Source: CALAZP01 sp041164265 (GTDB taxonomy: Bacteria > Bacteroidota > Bacteroidia > Chitinophagales > Saprospiraceae). Taken from it: a stretch of 36,769 bases of DNA. The notes below the pieces were generated by a model. That model ran no database searches. It was given only the letters and a program-made list of their open reading frames with translations, and had not been told where the DNA came from. Position 1 is the first letter of the stretch; each line of letters opens with the position of its first letter. The stretch lies in contig JBEAPR010000153.1 in the NCBI GenBank assembly GCA_041164265.1, positions 1-36,769 on the forward strand, given 5' to 3'. The position numbers and the translations under genes are program-made. Shown here one piece after another: positions 1 through 8,780 of the stretch.

Positions 1-1517
1 CAACTATCACAATTTACGGCAAACTCCTCGGCACTCCAATCGAATTCAACGGGTTCAAATTCACTCCATTTTACCTCAAAAGGATACGCCACTCCACCCA
101 AAACTTCATCAGGTCCAACAATCGCTATAGATGGAGGGTCTGGAAACTTATCTAATGTAAATTGCCCATAATAAGCCTCGCAATTGCTAAAGGCTGTTAA
201 TTCGATAGGCCCTGTCTGAGTAACCCTTAAAAGCGTGTCCTTACTCCCATCTCCCCAAAGATTTTCTCCCATTGGCAAAGGAGACCTAATGATCGCTGTA
301 TCCCCAGTACAATTAAAACTAATATAATCAGAAAGCTCTAACTCCTGAGCAGATATCACCTTCGCCTCCGTAGGATCTTCCGCCTCAACGGTGCTGGGAT
401 CATCTGAAAATTGTTGAGGCCCAAAGGCCAGTGGAAATGGATACTGAACCGCACTAGAAAGAAAAGTACCCCGATAATTATCCGGTGCCTTTACTTTCAA
501 GGTGATGGTGTTGTCATTCATCAAATAAATGATGTTATTAACCTCCAACTTGTTAGGTTTGGTCAAAACATTTTTCGTGAGGTTAATGATATCACTCTTA
601 AAGTCTAAAATAGTGAACCCTTCGGGAAAAGAATCTTTAAGCGTTATAAAGTCTTGCCCATTCCCTAAGTGGTTATTAAAAAAATAACGCACCTCAAAGG
701 TGTCACATTGTAATATAGTAGTGGGCAGGACTTCCTTGGTAAAGGTATAAGTGTACGGACACGAGCAACCATCCGCATCATCCCCTTTTGGAGCAGTAAA
801 TAAATTACTGGCCTTCCCGGTACCTTTATCGATACTGTACATAGCTCCAGCTGCGCTATAACCAAACATCTGGCCAACTCTATCAAAAAAAACAGCCTTA
901 ATATCACCTACCTCATTCGAGGGTAAATTTAACGAAGAGATATTACCTCCTCCACCAATTTGCACCAAAACCCGGTTGGTATTATCATACCCATATAAGG
1001 TTCCATAAATAGGATCTGTGGCAAAATCTCCAACACTTGAAGGATAGGTTGAAGTCACTCCAAATCCTCCACCCATTGACCCAGTACTTCCAATATTTAG
1101 TCGGTAAAAACCTCTATTTGCCTTAAAATTTTTATCGTAAGATATGACAAACATAGCTCCTCCTTCAGTGGAAATCGTCCCAGCTTCATACAACAAAGTA
1201 GTATCAATATTAGCAGGCCTTCCCAGTGAGAATAATTGTCCAGCCTGATCTATCCTTATCAATTCATAGGTATCTGCATCCAAACTGTATAAATAATTGT
1301 CACTTATATTATAAGCAAGGGCCGATAATCTGCGTCGCTCACTCAGTGGAGTCTCTTTTACCTTCCATTGCCCATCAATTTCCTCGTAAGAATATAAAAC
1401 CGAAGATTTGGAATAATCAGACCGAACCAATAAATGCAATCTTCCATCGCATTCGAAAGGCTGGCCATGAAGCTTAACAAAAAGAGCGAGAAGAAAAAAC
1501 AAGCCCGCACCTTTCAT
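1..1517 (-). CDS. Secreted propeller/DUF11-like protein, 3' part outside window
   Basis: An uninterrupted frame runs from an ATG at 1517 to the left edge, giving the first 505 residues of a longer protein. It begins with a signal peptide (MKGAGLFFLLALFVKLHG, then QP). Residues about 25-210 are rich in YxLD, GTLYGYD and GQMFGYS strands, as in YVTN- or DUF6923-type propellers that read out values. A cysteine-rich junction (DGCSCPY) leads to a segment with VRYFFNN, LKDSFPEGF and TLKVKAPD, which resembles the DUF11-type Ig-like domain of large Bacteroidota surface proteins. Such proteins often end in a T9SS sorting domain, but that end is not in the window. It starts 11 bp after the stop of the upstream ASPIC lipoprotein, so it is probably the last visible gene of the SusCD-linked operon. 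Domain assignment is by eye; no enzymatic motif is seen. Confidence 0.8.
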   Translation of the reverse strand, partial: MKGAGLFFLLALFVKLHGQPFECDGRLHLLVRSDYSKSSVLYSYEEIDGQWKVKETPLSERRRLSALAYNISDNYLYSLDADTYELIRIDQAGQLFSLGRPANIDTTLLYEAGTISTEGGAMFVISYDKNFKANRGFYRLNIGSTGSMGGGFGVTSTYPSSVGDFATDPIYGTLYGYDNTNRVLVQIGGGGNISSLNLPSNEVGDIKAVFFDRVGQMFGYSAAGAMYSIDKGTGKASNLFTAPKGDDADGCSCPYTYTFTKEVLPTTILQCDTFEVRYFFNNHLGNGQDFITLKDSFPEGFTILDFKSDIINLTKNVLTKPNKLEVNNIIYLMNDNTITLKVKAPDNYRGTFLSSAVQYPFPLAFGPQQFSDDPSTVEAEDPTEAKVISAQELELSDYISFNCTGDTAIIRSPLPMGENLWGDGSKDTLLRVTQTGPIELTAFSNCEAYYGQFTLDKFPDPPSIAIVGPDEVLGGVAYPFEVKWSEFEPVEFDWSAEEFAVNCDS

Positions 1518-1528
1518 ACCTTTTGTTT

Positions 1529-4500
1529 TTATTGTATGTGTATTAATTGAAGTGGCTGATTGTTCTTGGCCACTAAAATAGATCGCCTACCATTTACTTC
1601 CATTTCAACTAAATTAGATACCTGATCCTCTATTCTCAAACCAATTTGCCGATTGGGAACATACTCAAATCCACCGCGTCCATCCCCTTTAAGAAAAGTT
1701 CCGTAACTAGCATCATACCGCCCTACTTCTGGTTTGGCGTAGTAAAAATTACCCCCCAACAACAAATCCAAATGACCATCGCCATCTATATCCGATACCA
1801 AGATGTCATTAATAGGAGTAATTTGTGCTTCCATCGGCAAGGGACTGCGCTCAAAATCACCATTCCCTTTATTGAGATAAATGACACTCTCCATAGTATA
1901 GGCATTCAGCAAAATAGTATTGTTTAATTGGTTGGCGTCAAACATGTCTTTGATTGAAGCATTCTTGTAATCTTCATACAAATTGTACTTCTTTTTAAGC
2001 CCGGGTAATTGGGTAATCAGATCATGTCGAAGAACTAAAGGGTAGGATTCATCCCCAAAATATAGACATATAATAGGGTCAATGGAACCATTATTATCAA
2101 AATCGTTAATGTACATGCAAACTGGTTGCGCTTCGGAAGCTTTAAATCTAGAGTTAAGGCCATGATTACCAACTATTAAATCAGGCCTTCCGTCTTCGTT
2201 GAAATCTCCAACCGCAATCGTATTCCACCAACCATTGGACTTTAGAAAACCAGGTACATCTCCTTTAACAAAAGCCCCATCTTCATTAATAAATAAAGTA
2301 AGAGGCATATAGGTTCCCACCACTATTAGATCCTCATCTCCATCCCCGTCCATATCTATCCAAGAAGCATCCTTAACCATTCCCAGATTGAGCATGGAAG
2401 GAGCTAGTGCTTCCGTTTGATCTACAAAATTCCCTCCTCCATCATTGATCAACAAATAACTGTTGGCTGGCAATCCAATCAATTGATTTTTGGTGCCTAC
2501 ACCTACAAATAAATCTAAATCACCATCGCCATCTACATCACTTGGCCGAACACAAGAAGAATTTTCAAAATTAAAACTGGGCAATATTTGATTAGAATTA
2601 ATCAAATTTCCCTTTCCATCATTGAGGTATAATCGATCAATTAAAGCAGATGAATTCCCTGAAAATTCGGCACTACCACTCGCTACATAAACATCTAAAT
2701 CTCCATCACCATCTGCGTCAAAACAAGCACAATCCACATCTTCAGATGATTGATTTTCATCCATAACTTCTGCAGACACTGCCTTCCAACCATTAGGAGT
2801 TTGCAGAAACAAACGACTAGATTGTCCAGCCGCACCACCTACAAAAACATCTGATTTTCCATCCTGATTAAAATCACCCTGGCAAAGCGCAGGCCCCTCA
2901 GCAGTGAGCATATGATACAAAAGTCGATCTCTATCAAACTGGTCAAATTTGTTTTCTTTATGGTCAAAATTAGGAGGATTTCCCGCTTTAAATAATTGCC
3001 CTTCTTCAGGGTTAGTATCCTTAGAAACTTCGGACAAATAATTTGATTCATCGGGCAAGGTCAACTTCAAAGTAGTATCTACCAAAACCCCCTTTATGGT
3101 TTGCCGAAACCCGGTCATCCACTCGACTACCAAACTATCAATAGTAGTGATACCTCCTAATCCAAAATTGGGCCTTGGATCTACAGAAGATTGAAACCCT
3201 TTTACTGGAACCTGTTCTAAATAAAGAGGCCCTTCAGAACTATAAGCGGTCAATTTAGTCCCAACAGCTTGATAATTTTTGGAACTTCCTACTAATTCAA
3301 TTTTCAAATAATGATGATCAGGGTGAGTCCGCTCATTTTGGTTGAGATAAATTTGAGCTTCTTCATTTAGGTTATTAATAATCAAATCTAAATCTCCATC
3401 GTTATCTAAATCTCCATAAGCTGACCCATTAGAATGAGAAGGCTCTGCCAATCCCCAATCCTCAGTTACATTTTCAAATTGTAAGAATCCAACGTTTTGG
3501 TACAAATAATTTGGAATTTTATTAGACGGTATTGCATCTGTCAATTGCTGGTAATCAACTCCGTCATTTTTAATGACAGACTTAGCTATTTCCTCTGTAG
3601 AAACGTAATTAATATAATCTTGGTCCGTCAGATCCCGAAGTATGCCATTAGCCACAAAAAGATCTTTTTGCCCATCATTATCAAAATCCGCTATTAAGGC
3701 GCCCCAACTCCAATCTGTAGCTTCTATGCCTGCTAGACGCCCAACTTCAGAAAATGTGCCATCTCCGTTGTTAAGCTGCAACATATTGCGAGTAAACTGA
3801 TGGTAATAGCCATTTTCCAAATTATACTGGTATCGATCCCAATTTTCAAAGGTAGTTTTCGTCTTCAATCGATCATTGGGCTCAGGCAACATTTCAGTAA
3901 CGAAAATATCCGGTAATGCATCATTATTCAAATCAGCCATATCTGCTCCCATAGAAGCTCCGCTAATGGACTTCATTTGCTGTTCCAATACCTCCTCAAA
4001 AGTTCCATCCCCCTGATTCATATAAATATAGTCTCGCTCGAAAAAATCATTAGACACATAAATATCTAACCAACCATCTTTATTGATGTCTCCAACCGTT
4101 ACCCCTAATCCAAACCCAATTACACTTCCGTATATCCCAGCTTCTTCACTCACATCTGTAAAAACCTCCCCATCATTGCGAAACAATTTATCTCCACCTT
4201 CAGGATCCCTTTTGGGTCTTTCGTTTTTTCTTAAATTGAAACTTCCAATAGCTTGGAAGGAATTGTTGAGCAAGTAAACATCTAAATCTCCATCCCGGTC
4301 ATAATCGAAAAAAGCAGCATGAGTGGAATAACCCGGGTCATCTAAACCGAAAGTAGCTGCCATTTCCTCAAATTTTCCATTGCCCAGATTGATAAATAAT
4401 TCATTTCTCTTGTCATCACCCCCCATTTTTCCCGAATTACATACGTAAATATCCAATAATCCATCTCCATTTACATCAGCCATACTTACCCCTGTAGACC

Positions 4501-4831
4501 AGCCTCCAGTACCTCCAACACCTGCAGTTTCCGTCACATCTTCAAAGGTTAAATCGCCCCTATTCAAGTACAACTTATTGGACACCATATTGCCCGTAAA
4601 ATATAAATCTACCCATCCATCTTGATTGACATCCCCAACCGCTACACCTCCTCCATTGTAAAAATTACGATAGGTATAAATATTGAAGTTTTGTAGATAA
4701 GAAAGTTGATTTTTAAAATCTATTCCACTCTTAGCAGAAGGATGTTGGACAAACTGCCTGTATGAATGGGACTCTTTATGAGTACACCCTAGTAGTTGAA
4801 TAAAAAAAAATAGGACTAATATCTTTTTCAT
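1529..4831 (-). CDS. FG-GAP/VCBS repeat lipoprotein with ASPIC/UnbV domain (paralogue 2)
   Basis: This 1100-aa lipoprotein has a short signal peptide ending in the lipobox LLGC (lipidated Cys16). Seven FG-GAP/VCBS motifs with DxNxDGxxD calcium loops lie before residue 500 (for example VGDVNQDGWVD, MADVNGDGLLD, FFDYDRDGDLD). An ASPIC/UnbV domain follows at about 520-592 (VKGFQSSVDPRPNFGLG, IDSLVVEW). About seven more motifs follow, the last being VSDIDGDGHLD. I infer two seven-bladed propellers bridged by ASPIC. It is a clear paralogue of the 1102-aa protein encoded at 5407-8715 and shares with it an insert around 905-985 with an RxDLxxQxPxLKKKY pattern. The ATG overlaps the stop of the 190-aa lipoprotein gene by one base (TGATG), so translation is probably coupled. 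The family is common beside SusCD pairs but its function is not established. A role as a surface ligand-binding or scaffold protein is inference. Confidence 0.93.
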   Translation of the reverse strand: MKKILVLFFFIQLLGCTHKESHSYRQFVQHPSAKSGIDFKNQLSYLQNFNIYTYRNFYNGGGVAVGDVNQDGWVDLYFTGNMVSNKLYLNRGDLTFEDVTETAGVGGTGGWSTGVSMADVNGDGLLDIYVCNSGKMGGDDKRNELFINLGNGKFEEMAATFGLDDPGYSTHAAFFDYDRDGDLDVYLLNNSFQAIGSFNLRKNERPKRDPEGGDKLFRNDGEVFTDVSEEAGIYGSVIGFGLGVTVGDINKDGWLDIYVSNDFFERDYIYMNQGDGTFEEVLEQQMKSISGASMGADMADLNNDALPDIFVTEMLPEPNDRLKTKTTFENWDRYQYNLENGYYHQFTRNMLQLNNGDGTFSEVGRLAGIEATDWSWGALIADFDNDGQKDLFVANGILRDLTDQDYINYVSTEEIAKSVIKNDGVDYQQLTDAIPSNKIPNYLYQNVGFLQFENVTEDWGLAEPSHSNGSAYGDLDNDGDLDLIINNLNEEAQIYLNQNERTHPDHHYLKIELVGSSKNYQAVGTKLTAYSSEGPLYLEQVPVKGFQSSVDPRPNFGLGGITTIDSLVVEWMTGFRQTIKGVLVDTTLKLTLPDESNYLSEVSKDTNPEEGQLFKAGNPPNFDHKENKFDQFDRDRLLYHMLTAEGPALCQGDFNQDGKSDVFVGGAAGQSSRLFLQTPNGWKAVSAEVMDENQSSEDVDCACFDADGDGDLDVYVASGSAEFSGNSSALIDRLYLNDGKGNLINSNQILPSFNFENSSCVRPSDVDGDGDLDLFVGVGTKNQLIGLPANSYLLINDGGGNFVDQTEALAPSMLNLGMVKDASWIDMDGDGDEDLIVVGTYMPLTLFINEDGAFVKGDVPGFLKSNGWWNTIAVGDFNEDGRPDLIVGNHGLNSRFKASEAQPVCMYINDFDNNGSIDPIICLYFGDESYPLVLRHDLITQLPGLKKKYNLYEDYKNASIKDMFDANQLNNTILLNAYTMESVIYLNKGNGDFERSPLPMEAQITPINDILVSDIDGDGHLDLLLGGNFYYAKPEVGRYDASYGTFLKGDGRGGFEYVPNRQIGLRIEDQVSNLVEMEVNGRRSILVAKNNQPLQLIHIQ

Positions 4832-5403
4832 CAGAAATGCTCTGTATTTAGTAAATCATCTTCATTGGTTAAATCAGAAATTAAAGCATCAACTCGATTT
4901 TCTTGCTGATAGTAAATAACCACCCTTCTATTTCCTTGCACCATCACATAAGTTTTTCCCCATCCAATAGATTTTACCTCAAAAAAAGTACCTCCATACC
5001 AAACTTCAAAAAGGACCCTAACATCTTCCAACAAAGCTTCAGCACTGAGATGTTGATGCCAGGGAGACCAAGCTACATAATTGAAATTAAGGGTCATGGA
5101 TTGGATTTTATCATCCTTAAATAAAGGATAAAATTGCATATTGGCACGGTATGGCAACCCCTGAATTTCAGTTTGAACCATGGTATTTCCGCCACCTGAG
5201 GTAAACTCTCCCGATTTGTTTTTTTCCCAACAAAAGGCAAAAAAATCGGCAGAAGGCATTCCAAAATAGAAATCGAAAAACAAACTGTCGTTGCGGATTC
5301 CTGTAGCTAATTCTTCTTGAACTACCTTTTCGTAAGGGGTGGGCGATTCACATGCCCATATTCCCATTCCAATAAAAAATAATATTAGGTTATTAATTTT
5401 CAT
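4831..5403 (-). CDS. Small lipoprotein of unknown function between two ASPIC paralogues
   Basis: The 190-aa product starts with a lipoprotein signal peptide whose lipobox is IWAC (lipidated Cys18). The rest has no motif I recognise. It is mixed alpha/beta in look, rich in aromatic residues (for example YFGMPSADFFAFCWEK), with alternating hydrophobic strands such as YVMVQGNRRVVIYYQQ. The start lies 3 bp after the stop of the upstream 1102-aa ASPIC gene, and its TGA overlaps the next ATG by one base. It is therefore translated as part of the same unit as both large propeller lipoproteins. That tight placement suggests it works with them, perhaps as a small subunit or chaperone-like partner, but this is inference from position only. 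Confidence 0.85.
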   Translation of the reverse strand: MKINNLILFFIGMGIWACESPTPYEKVVQEELATGIRNDSLFFDFYFGMPSADFFAFCWEKNKSGEFTSGGGNTMVQTEIQGLPYRANMQFYPLFKDDKIQSMTLNFNYVAWSPWHQHLSAEALLEDVRVLFEVWYGGTFFEVKSIGWGKTYVMVQGNRRVVIYYQQENRVDALISDLTNEDDLLNTEHF

Positions 5404-5406
5404 GGC

Positions 5407-8400
5407 TTAATACTTGAATAATTTCAGATAATCATGACTTCTTGCGACAACCAACTGGTTCCCTTCGGAGGTAGGAATACAGAGCAATTTCCTTACTTCT
5501 GATATCAAACCTATTTCTGGTCCTAAATGTAAAATAGATTCGATATCCCCTTTTGCAGTGCTCATTATACTTAGGGCATTACCTAAATTACTCCCCATTT
5601 CAGGTTGTATTCTAGATTGGTTTCCACCAAAGAATAATTGGCTGGAAGTCTTATCAAATGCAAAACTATAAACACTTGAAATCTGTGCTTGTTTTCCTAA
5701 TTTTTTAAACTTAAAATTACCTTTTCCATCGTTTTCAAACCACCCTGAAGATTTGACGACGGCATTCAGGTGGAAGCTTTCTTGAAGGATATCGCCGCCA
5801 AAAATATCAGCTAAGGTCTCTCCAGCAAAGGCACTAAAATTGGGATACTTCTTACTCAAATACGGCATCTGTTTGACCAAATCTCTTCTTTGAGCAAAAG
5901 GAAATATTTCACCCGACTCTCTTTCATACCCAAAAATTTGCTCCACTTTTCCATTGCGATCAAAATCGTTTATATATAAATGCCAAGCTCCTGCAAACCG
6001 GGTATTTTCCCCAATATTTCCCAATAAAATATCTTCATCCCCGTCTTGATCAATATCCGCTATTTCCGTACTTAACCATATACCCGTTAATTCCTCTAGA
6101 TCATCATTAGCATACTCGACAAAACTCCTTCCATTACCCAAAAATATGCGCGGTCGCATCCATTCTCCAACCGCAATAAAATCTTGAATTCCATCCTTAT
6201 TGAAATCTCCAACTCCTATATCGGTTATCATTCCCATATCCAAACCCTGAGGTAGAACCCGATCCGTCACATTAGTAAAAGTACCCGAACCATCGTTTTC
6301 CAAAACGTATATATTACCTGGAATTCCGTAAACATTACTTTTGGAAAAGGTACCTACCAGCAAATCTTGCGCACCATCACTATTGAAATCAATGGCCTCT
6401 ACCGAGGTGCTAAAATCGAAATTAAAAGTTGGGAGCAATTGATTGGAAATCTCAAATGTTAAATTTTCCGTCTGAATCAATAACTGATCAGCTTGCTGAA
6501 TATTATTGGGACCATATTCACTGCTCCCGTTTGCAAGATAAAGGTCTTTCTTTCCATCATTGTTAAAATCTTCAATAACGCAATCTATTGTTTCTCGCAG
6601 TACATCCTTTGAAATAGAAAGTGCATTAAATCCACCTTTAGCCTTTTGAATATATAGTATTCCCTCTTGGCCCACAGCTCCTCCCACATAAAAATCAATC
6701 AAACCATCGTCATTAACATCACCTTTACAGCAGGATGGTCCCAAATTACTGTGCATAAAATAGGTTAGTGGTTCTCTATCAAAATCAGAATAGGGCAGTT
6801 CTTGATGCAGAAAAGAATTGTCTAAAGCTGCACTATTATCCTCCAAAAAAGTTTCCCCATATGGTTGGTTGACAATAGATTGCTGAAAAGATGCTTCAAC
6901 TTCTTTTTTAAAAATAGTCAAAAAGGTATCTACTGGAGGATTTAAAACGGTCTCAGATGTGCCATCAGGCCAAAGAATTACAAGTGAATCTATTCGGGTG
7001 TTTGAACCTAACCCAAAATTAAGCCTTGCATCTATACTCGACATAAACCCTCGAGCTGGGTGATTTTCTAACCATTGAATTGAATGAGAGGAATGCAAAC
7101 TAACCTTCGCGCCAATGGCATAAAAGTTAACCTGAGAAGAATCAATCAGTTGAATTTTTAAATAATGACGATTGGTAGTTTCACGAGTTTGATTTTTAAA
7201 GACGAAAGGTGGCATATTAATATTACTGACCACCAATTCTAAATCACCATCATTATCCAAATCCACATATACACTACCATTACTAAAACTTGGAGTAGCT
7301 AAACCCCAATCTGCAGTTACATTGGAAAAAGAGGAAGTCGAATTATTTTTAAACATAAAATTGGGAATCGGTTCTGAAGGTATCATTTCTACCAGCTCCC
7401 TAATCCCTCCCTTTTTCTCAAACAAAATCTCGCGAACAGTTTCCGGATTACTATAAATATTAATATAATCTTGATCCAACAAATCCTTGTAAATTCCATT
7501 AGCTACAAAAACATCCTTTAGTCCATCGCTATCAAAATCTGCAATCAATGCACCCCAACTCCAATCTGTTGCCTCCATTCCTGTCATTCTAGAAATTTCT
7601 GAAAATCCACTTCCCGATAAGTTGAATTGTAGCGCATTTCTGGAGAATTGGCGATGGTATCCATTTTGAATATTCATGGAAAATTTATTCCAATTTTCAA
7701 AAGAGGCTTTGGTTTTTAACCTTTCTTCAGTTTGCGGTAACATCTCAGTGACAAACAAATCAGGCCAACCATCATTATTGAGGTCTGCCATATCAGCTCC
7801 CATAGATCCCATACTCATTTCGCTAATATAAGTATCGCTCAACTCCTTAAAAGAACCGTTTTGTTGATTCATATAGAGATAGTCCTTCTCAAAAAAATCA
7901 TTGCTCACATAAATATCCGGCCAACCATCTCTATTAATATCGCCAATGGTTACCCCAAGCCCAAAACCTATGGCACTTCCATAAATACCAGATTCTTCAC
8001 TGACATCTATAAAAAATCCATTATCGTTTCTCATTAACTTATTTCCTCCTTCCCGATCTCGAATATTTCTTTGGTCTGGGCGCAAATCATAATTACCTAC
8101 ACTTCGAAAGGAATTATTAAGAAGATAGACATCTAAATCTCCATCTAAATCATAATCGAAAAAAGCAGCATGAGTAGCCAATCCTATATCATCTAATCCC
8201 ATTACCTTCGATTGCTCTTTGAACCTCACCAAAGGAAGGCCATCCTTTTCTCCCACATATCCTTCATTGATAAATAATTCATTGTGACGATTGGTACCAT
8301 TTAAGTCTCCACTTTTGCAGAGGTAAATATCTAACCACCCATCTCCGTTTACGTCAGCTACAGATACTCCAGTAGTCCAAACATTCTCTGAAGCCACCCC

Positions 8401-8715
8401 AGCTGTATGTGTCACTTCCTCAAATTCAAAGTTTCCCTTATTGAGATAAAGTGCATTGTCCACTTGATTTCCGGCAAAAAATAAATCAGCTAGTCCATCC
8501 CGATTAAAATCTCCTACTCCAATGCCTGCTCCATTATAAAAATTTCTAAATGTATAGACATTAAATTCTTCAGTGTAATCTAATTGATTGACAAAAGAAA
8601 TGCCCGTTTCTCGTTCGGTTAAAGGGGCAAAAGTAGCTTTCTCATCTACTGTCTCATTAGATTGGCAAGCAAGAACAAGACTCATTAAAACGAAATAGGT
8701 AACTACAGTTTTCAT
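5407..8715 (-). CDS. FG-GAP/VCBS repeat lipoprotein with ASPIC/UnbV domain (paralogue 1)
   Basis: This 1102-aa lipoprotein has lipobox VLAC (lipidated Cys17). Seven FG-GAP motifs precede about residue 530 (VGDFNRDGLAD, VADVNGDGWLD, IGDINRDGWPD and others). An ASPIC/UnbV domain lies at about 532-602 (ARGFMSSIDARLNFGLG, IDSLVILWPDGT), then five calcium-loop blades and a sixth weaker one (INDFDRNGKVE). The position of the final blade (SFAFDKTSSQLFFGGN) has lost the Asp-rich calcium loop that the paralogue at 1529-4831 keeps. The ATG sits directly after the U-tract of a strong hairpin, so its expression may depend on terminator read-through from susCD or on a promoter not identified. It is followed after 3 bp by the 190-aa lipoprotein gene. 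It is probably a cell-surface component of the SusCD locus. The ligand is unknown. Confidence 0.93.
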   Translation of the reverse strand: MKTVVTYFVLMSLVLACQSNETVDEKATFAPLTERETGISFVNQLDYTEEFNVYTFRNFYNGAGIGVGDFNRDGLADLFFAGNQVDNALYLNKGNFEFEEVTHTAGVASENVWTTGVSVADVNGDGWLDIYLCKSGDLNGTNRHNELFINEGYVGEKDGLPLVRFKEQSKVMGLDDIGLATHAAFFDYDLDGDLDVYLLNNSFRSVGNYDLRPDQRNIRDREGGNKLMRNDNGFFIDVSEESGIYGSAIGFGLGVTIGDINRDGWPDIYVSNDFFEKDYLYMNQQNGSFKELSDTYISEMSMGSMGADMADLNNDGWPDLFVTEMLPQTEERLKTKASFENWNKFSMNIQNGYHRQFSRNALQFNLSGSGFSEISRMTGMEATDWSWGALIADFDSDGLKDVFVANGIYKDLLDQDYINIYSNPETVREILFEKKGGIRELVEMIPSEPIPNFMFKNNSTSSFSNVTADWGLATPSFSNGSVYVDLDNDGDLELVVSNINMPPFVFKNQTRETTNRHYLKIQLIDSSQVNFYAIGAKVSLHSSHSIQWLENHPARGFMSSIDARLNFGLGSNTRIDSLVILWPDGTSETVLNPPVDTFLTIFKKEVEASFQQSIVNQPYGETFLEDNSAALDNSFLHQELPYSDFDREPLTYFMHSNLGPSCCKGDVNDDGLIDFYVGGAVGQEGILYIQKAKGGFNALSISKDVLRETIDCVIEDFNNDGKKDLYLANGSSEYGPNNIQQADQLLIQTENLTFEISNQLLPTFNFDFSTSVEAIDFNSDGAQDLLVGTFSKSNVYGIPGNIYVLENDGSGTFTNVTDRVLPQGLDMGMITDIGVGDFNKDGIQDFIAVGEWMRPRIFLGNGRSFVEYANDDLEELTGIWLSTEIADIDQDGDEDILLGNIGENTRFAGAWHLYINDFDRNGKVEQIFGYERESGEIFPFAQRRDLVKQMPYLSKKYPNFSAFAGETLADIFGGDILQESFHLNAVVKSSGWFENDGKGNFKFKKLGKQAQISSVYSFAFDKTSSQLFFGGNQSRIQPEMGSNLGNALSIMSTAKGDIESILHLGPEIGLISEVRKLLCIPTSEGNQLVVARSHDYLKLFKY

Positions 8716-8718
8716 AAG

Positions 8719-8754
8719 AAAAAAATACCCGTATCTGAGTTAGATACGGGTATT
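8719..8754 (-). terminator. Intrinsic terminator/attenuator between susD-like and ASPIC genes
   Basis: A perfect inverted repeat (ATACCCGTATCT and AGATACGGGTAT, extendable by one A-T pair to 13 bp) encloses the 5-nt loop GAGTT. On the minus strand it is followed at once by seven T residues and, after CTT, by the ATG of the next gene at 8715. This is textbook rho-independent terminator geometry, reached 27 nt after the susD-like stop. Because it lies inside a co-oriented gene run, it probably lowers downstream expression relative to susCD or protects the susCD mRNA 3' end. Confidence 0.85.
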
Positions 8755-8780
8755 CATTATTTATAAGTTTTAACCAATGA

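Noticed and set aside
665..907. An 80-codon minus-strand frame in the left-end region.
   Set aside because: It is an out-of-frame reading within the 505-codon secreted-protein frame, which has a signal peptide and continuous strand-like sequence.
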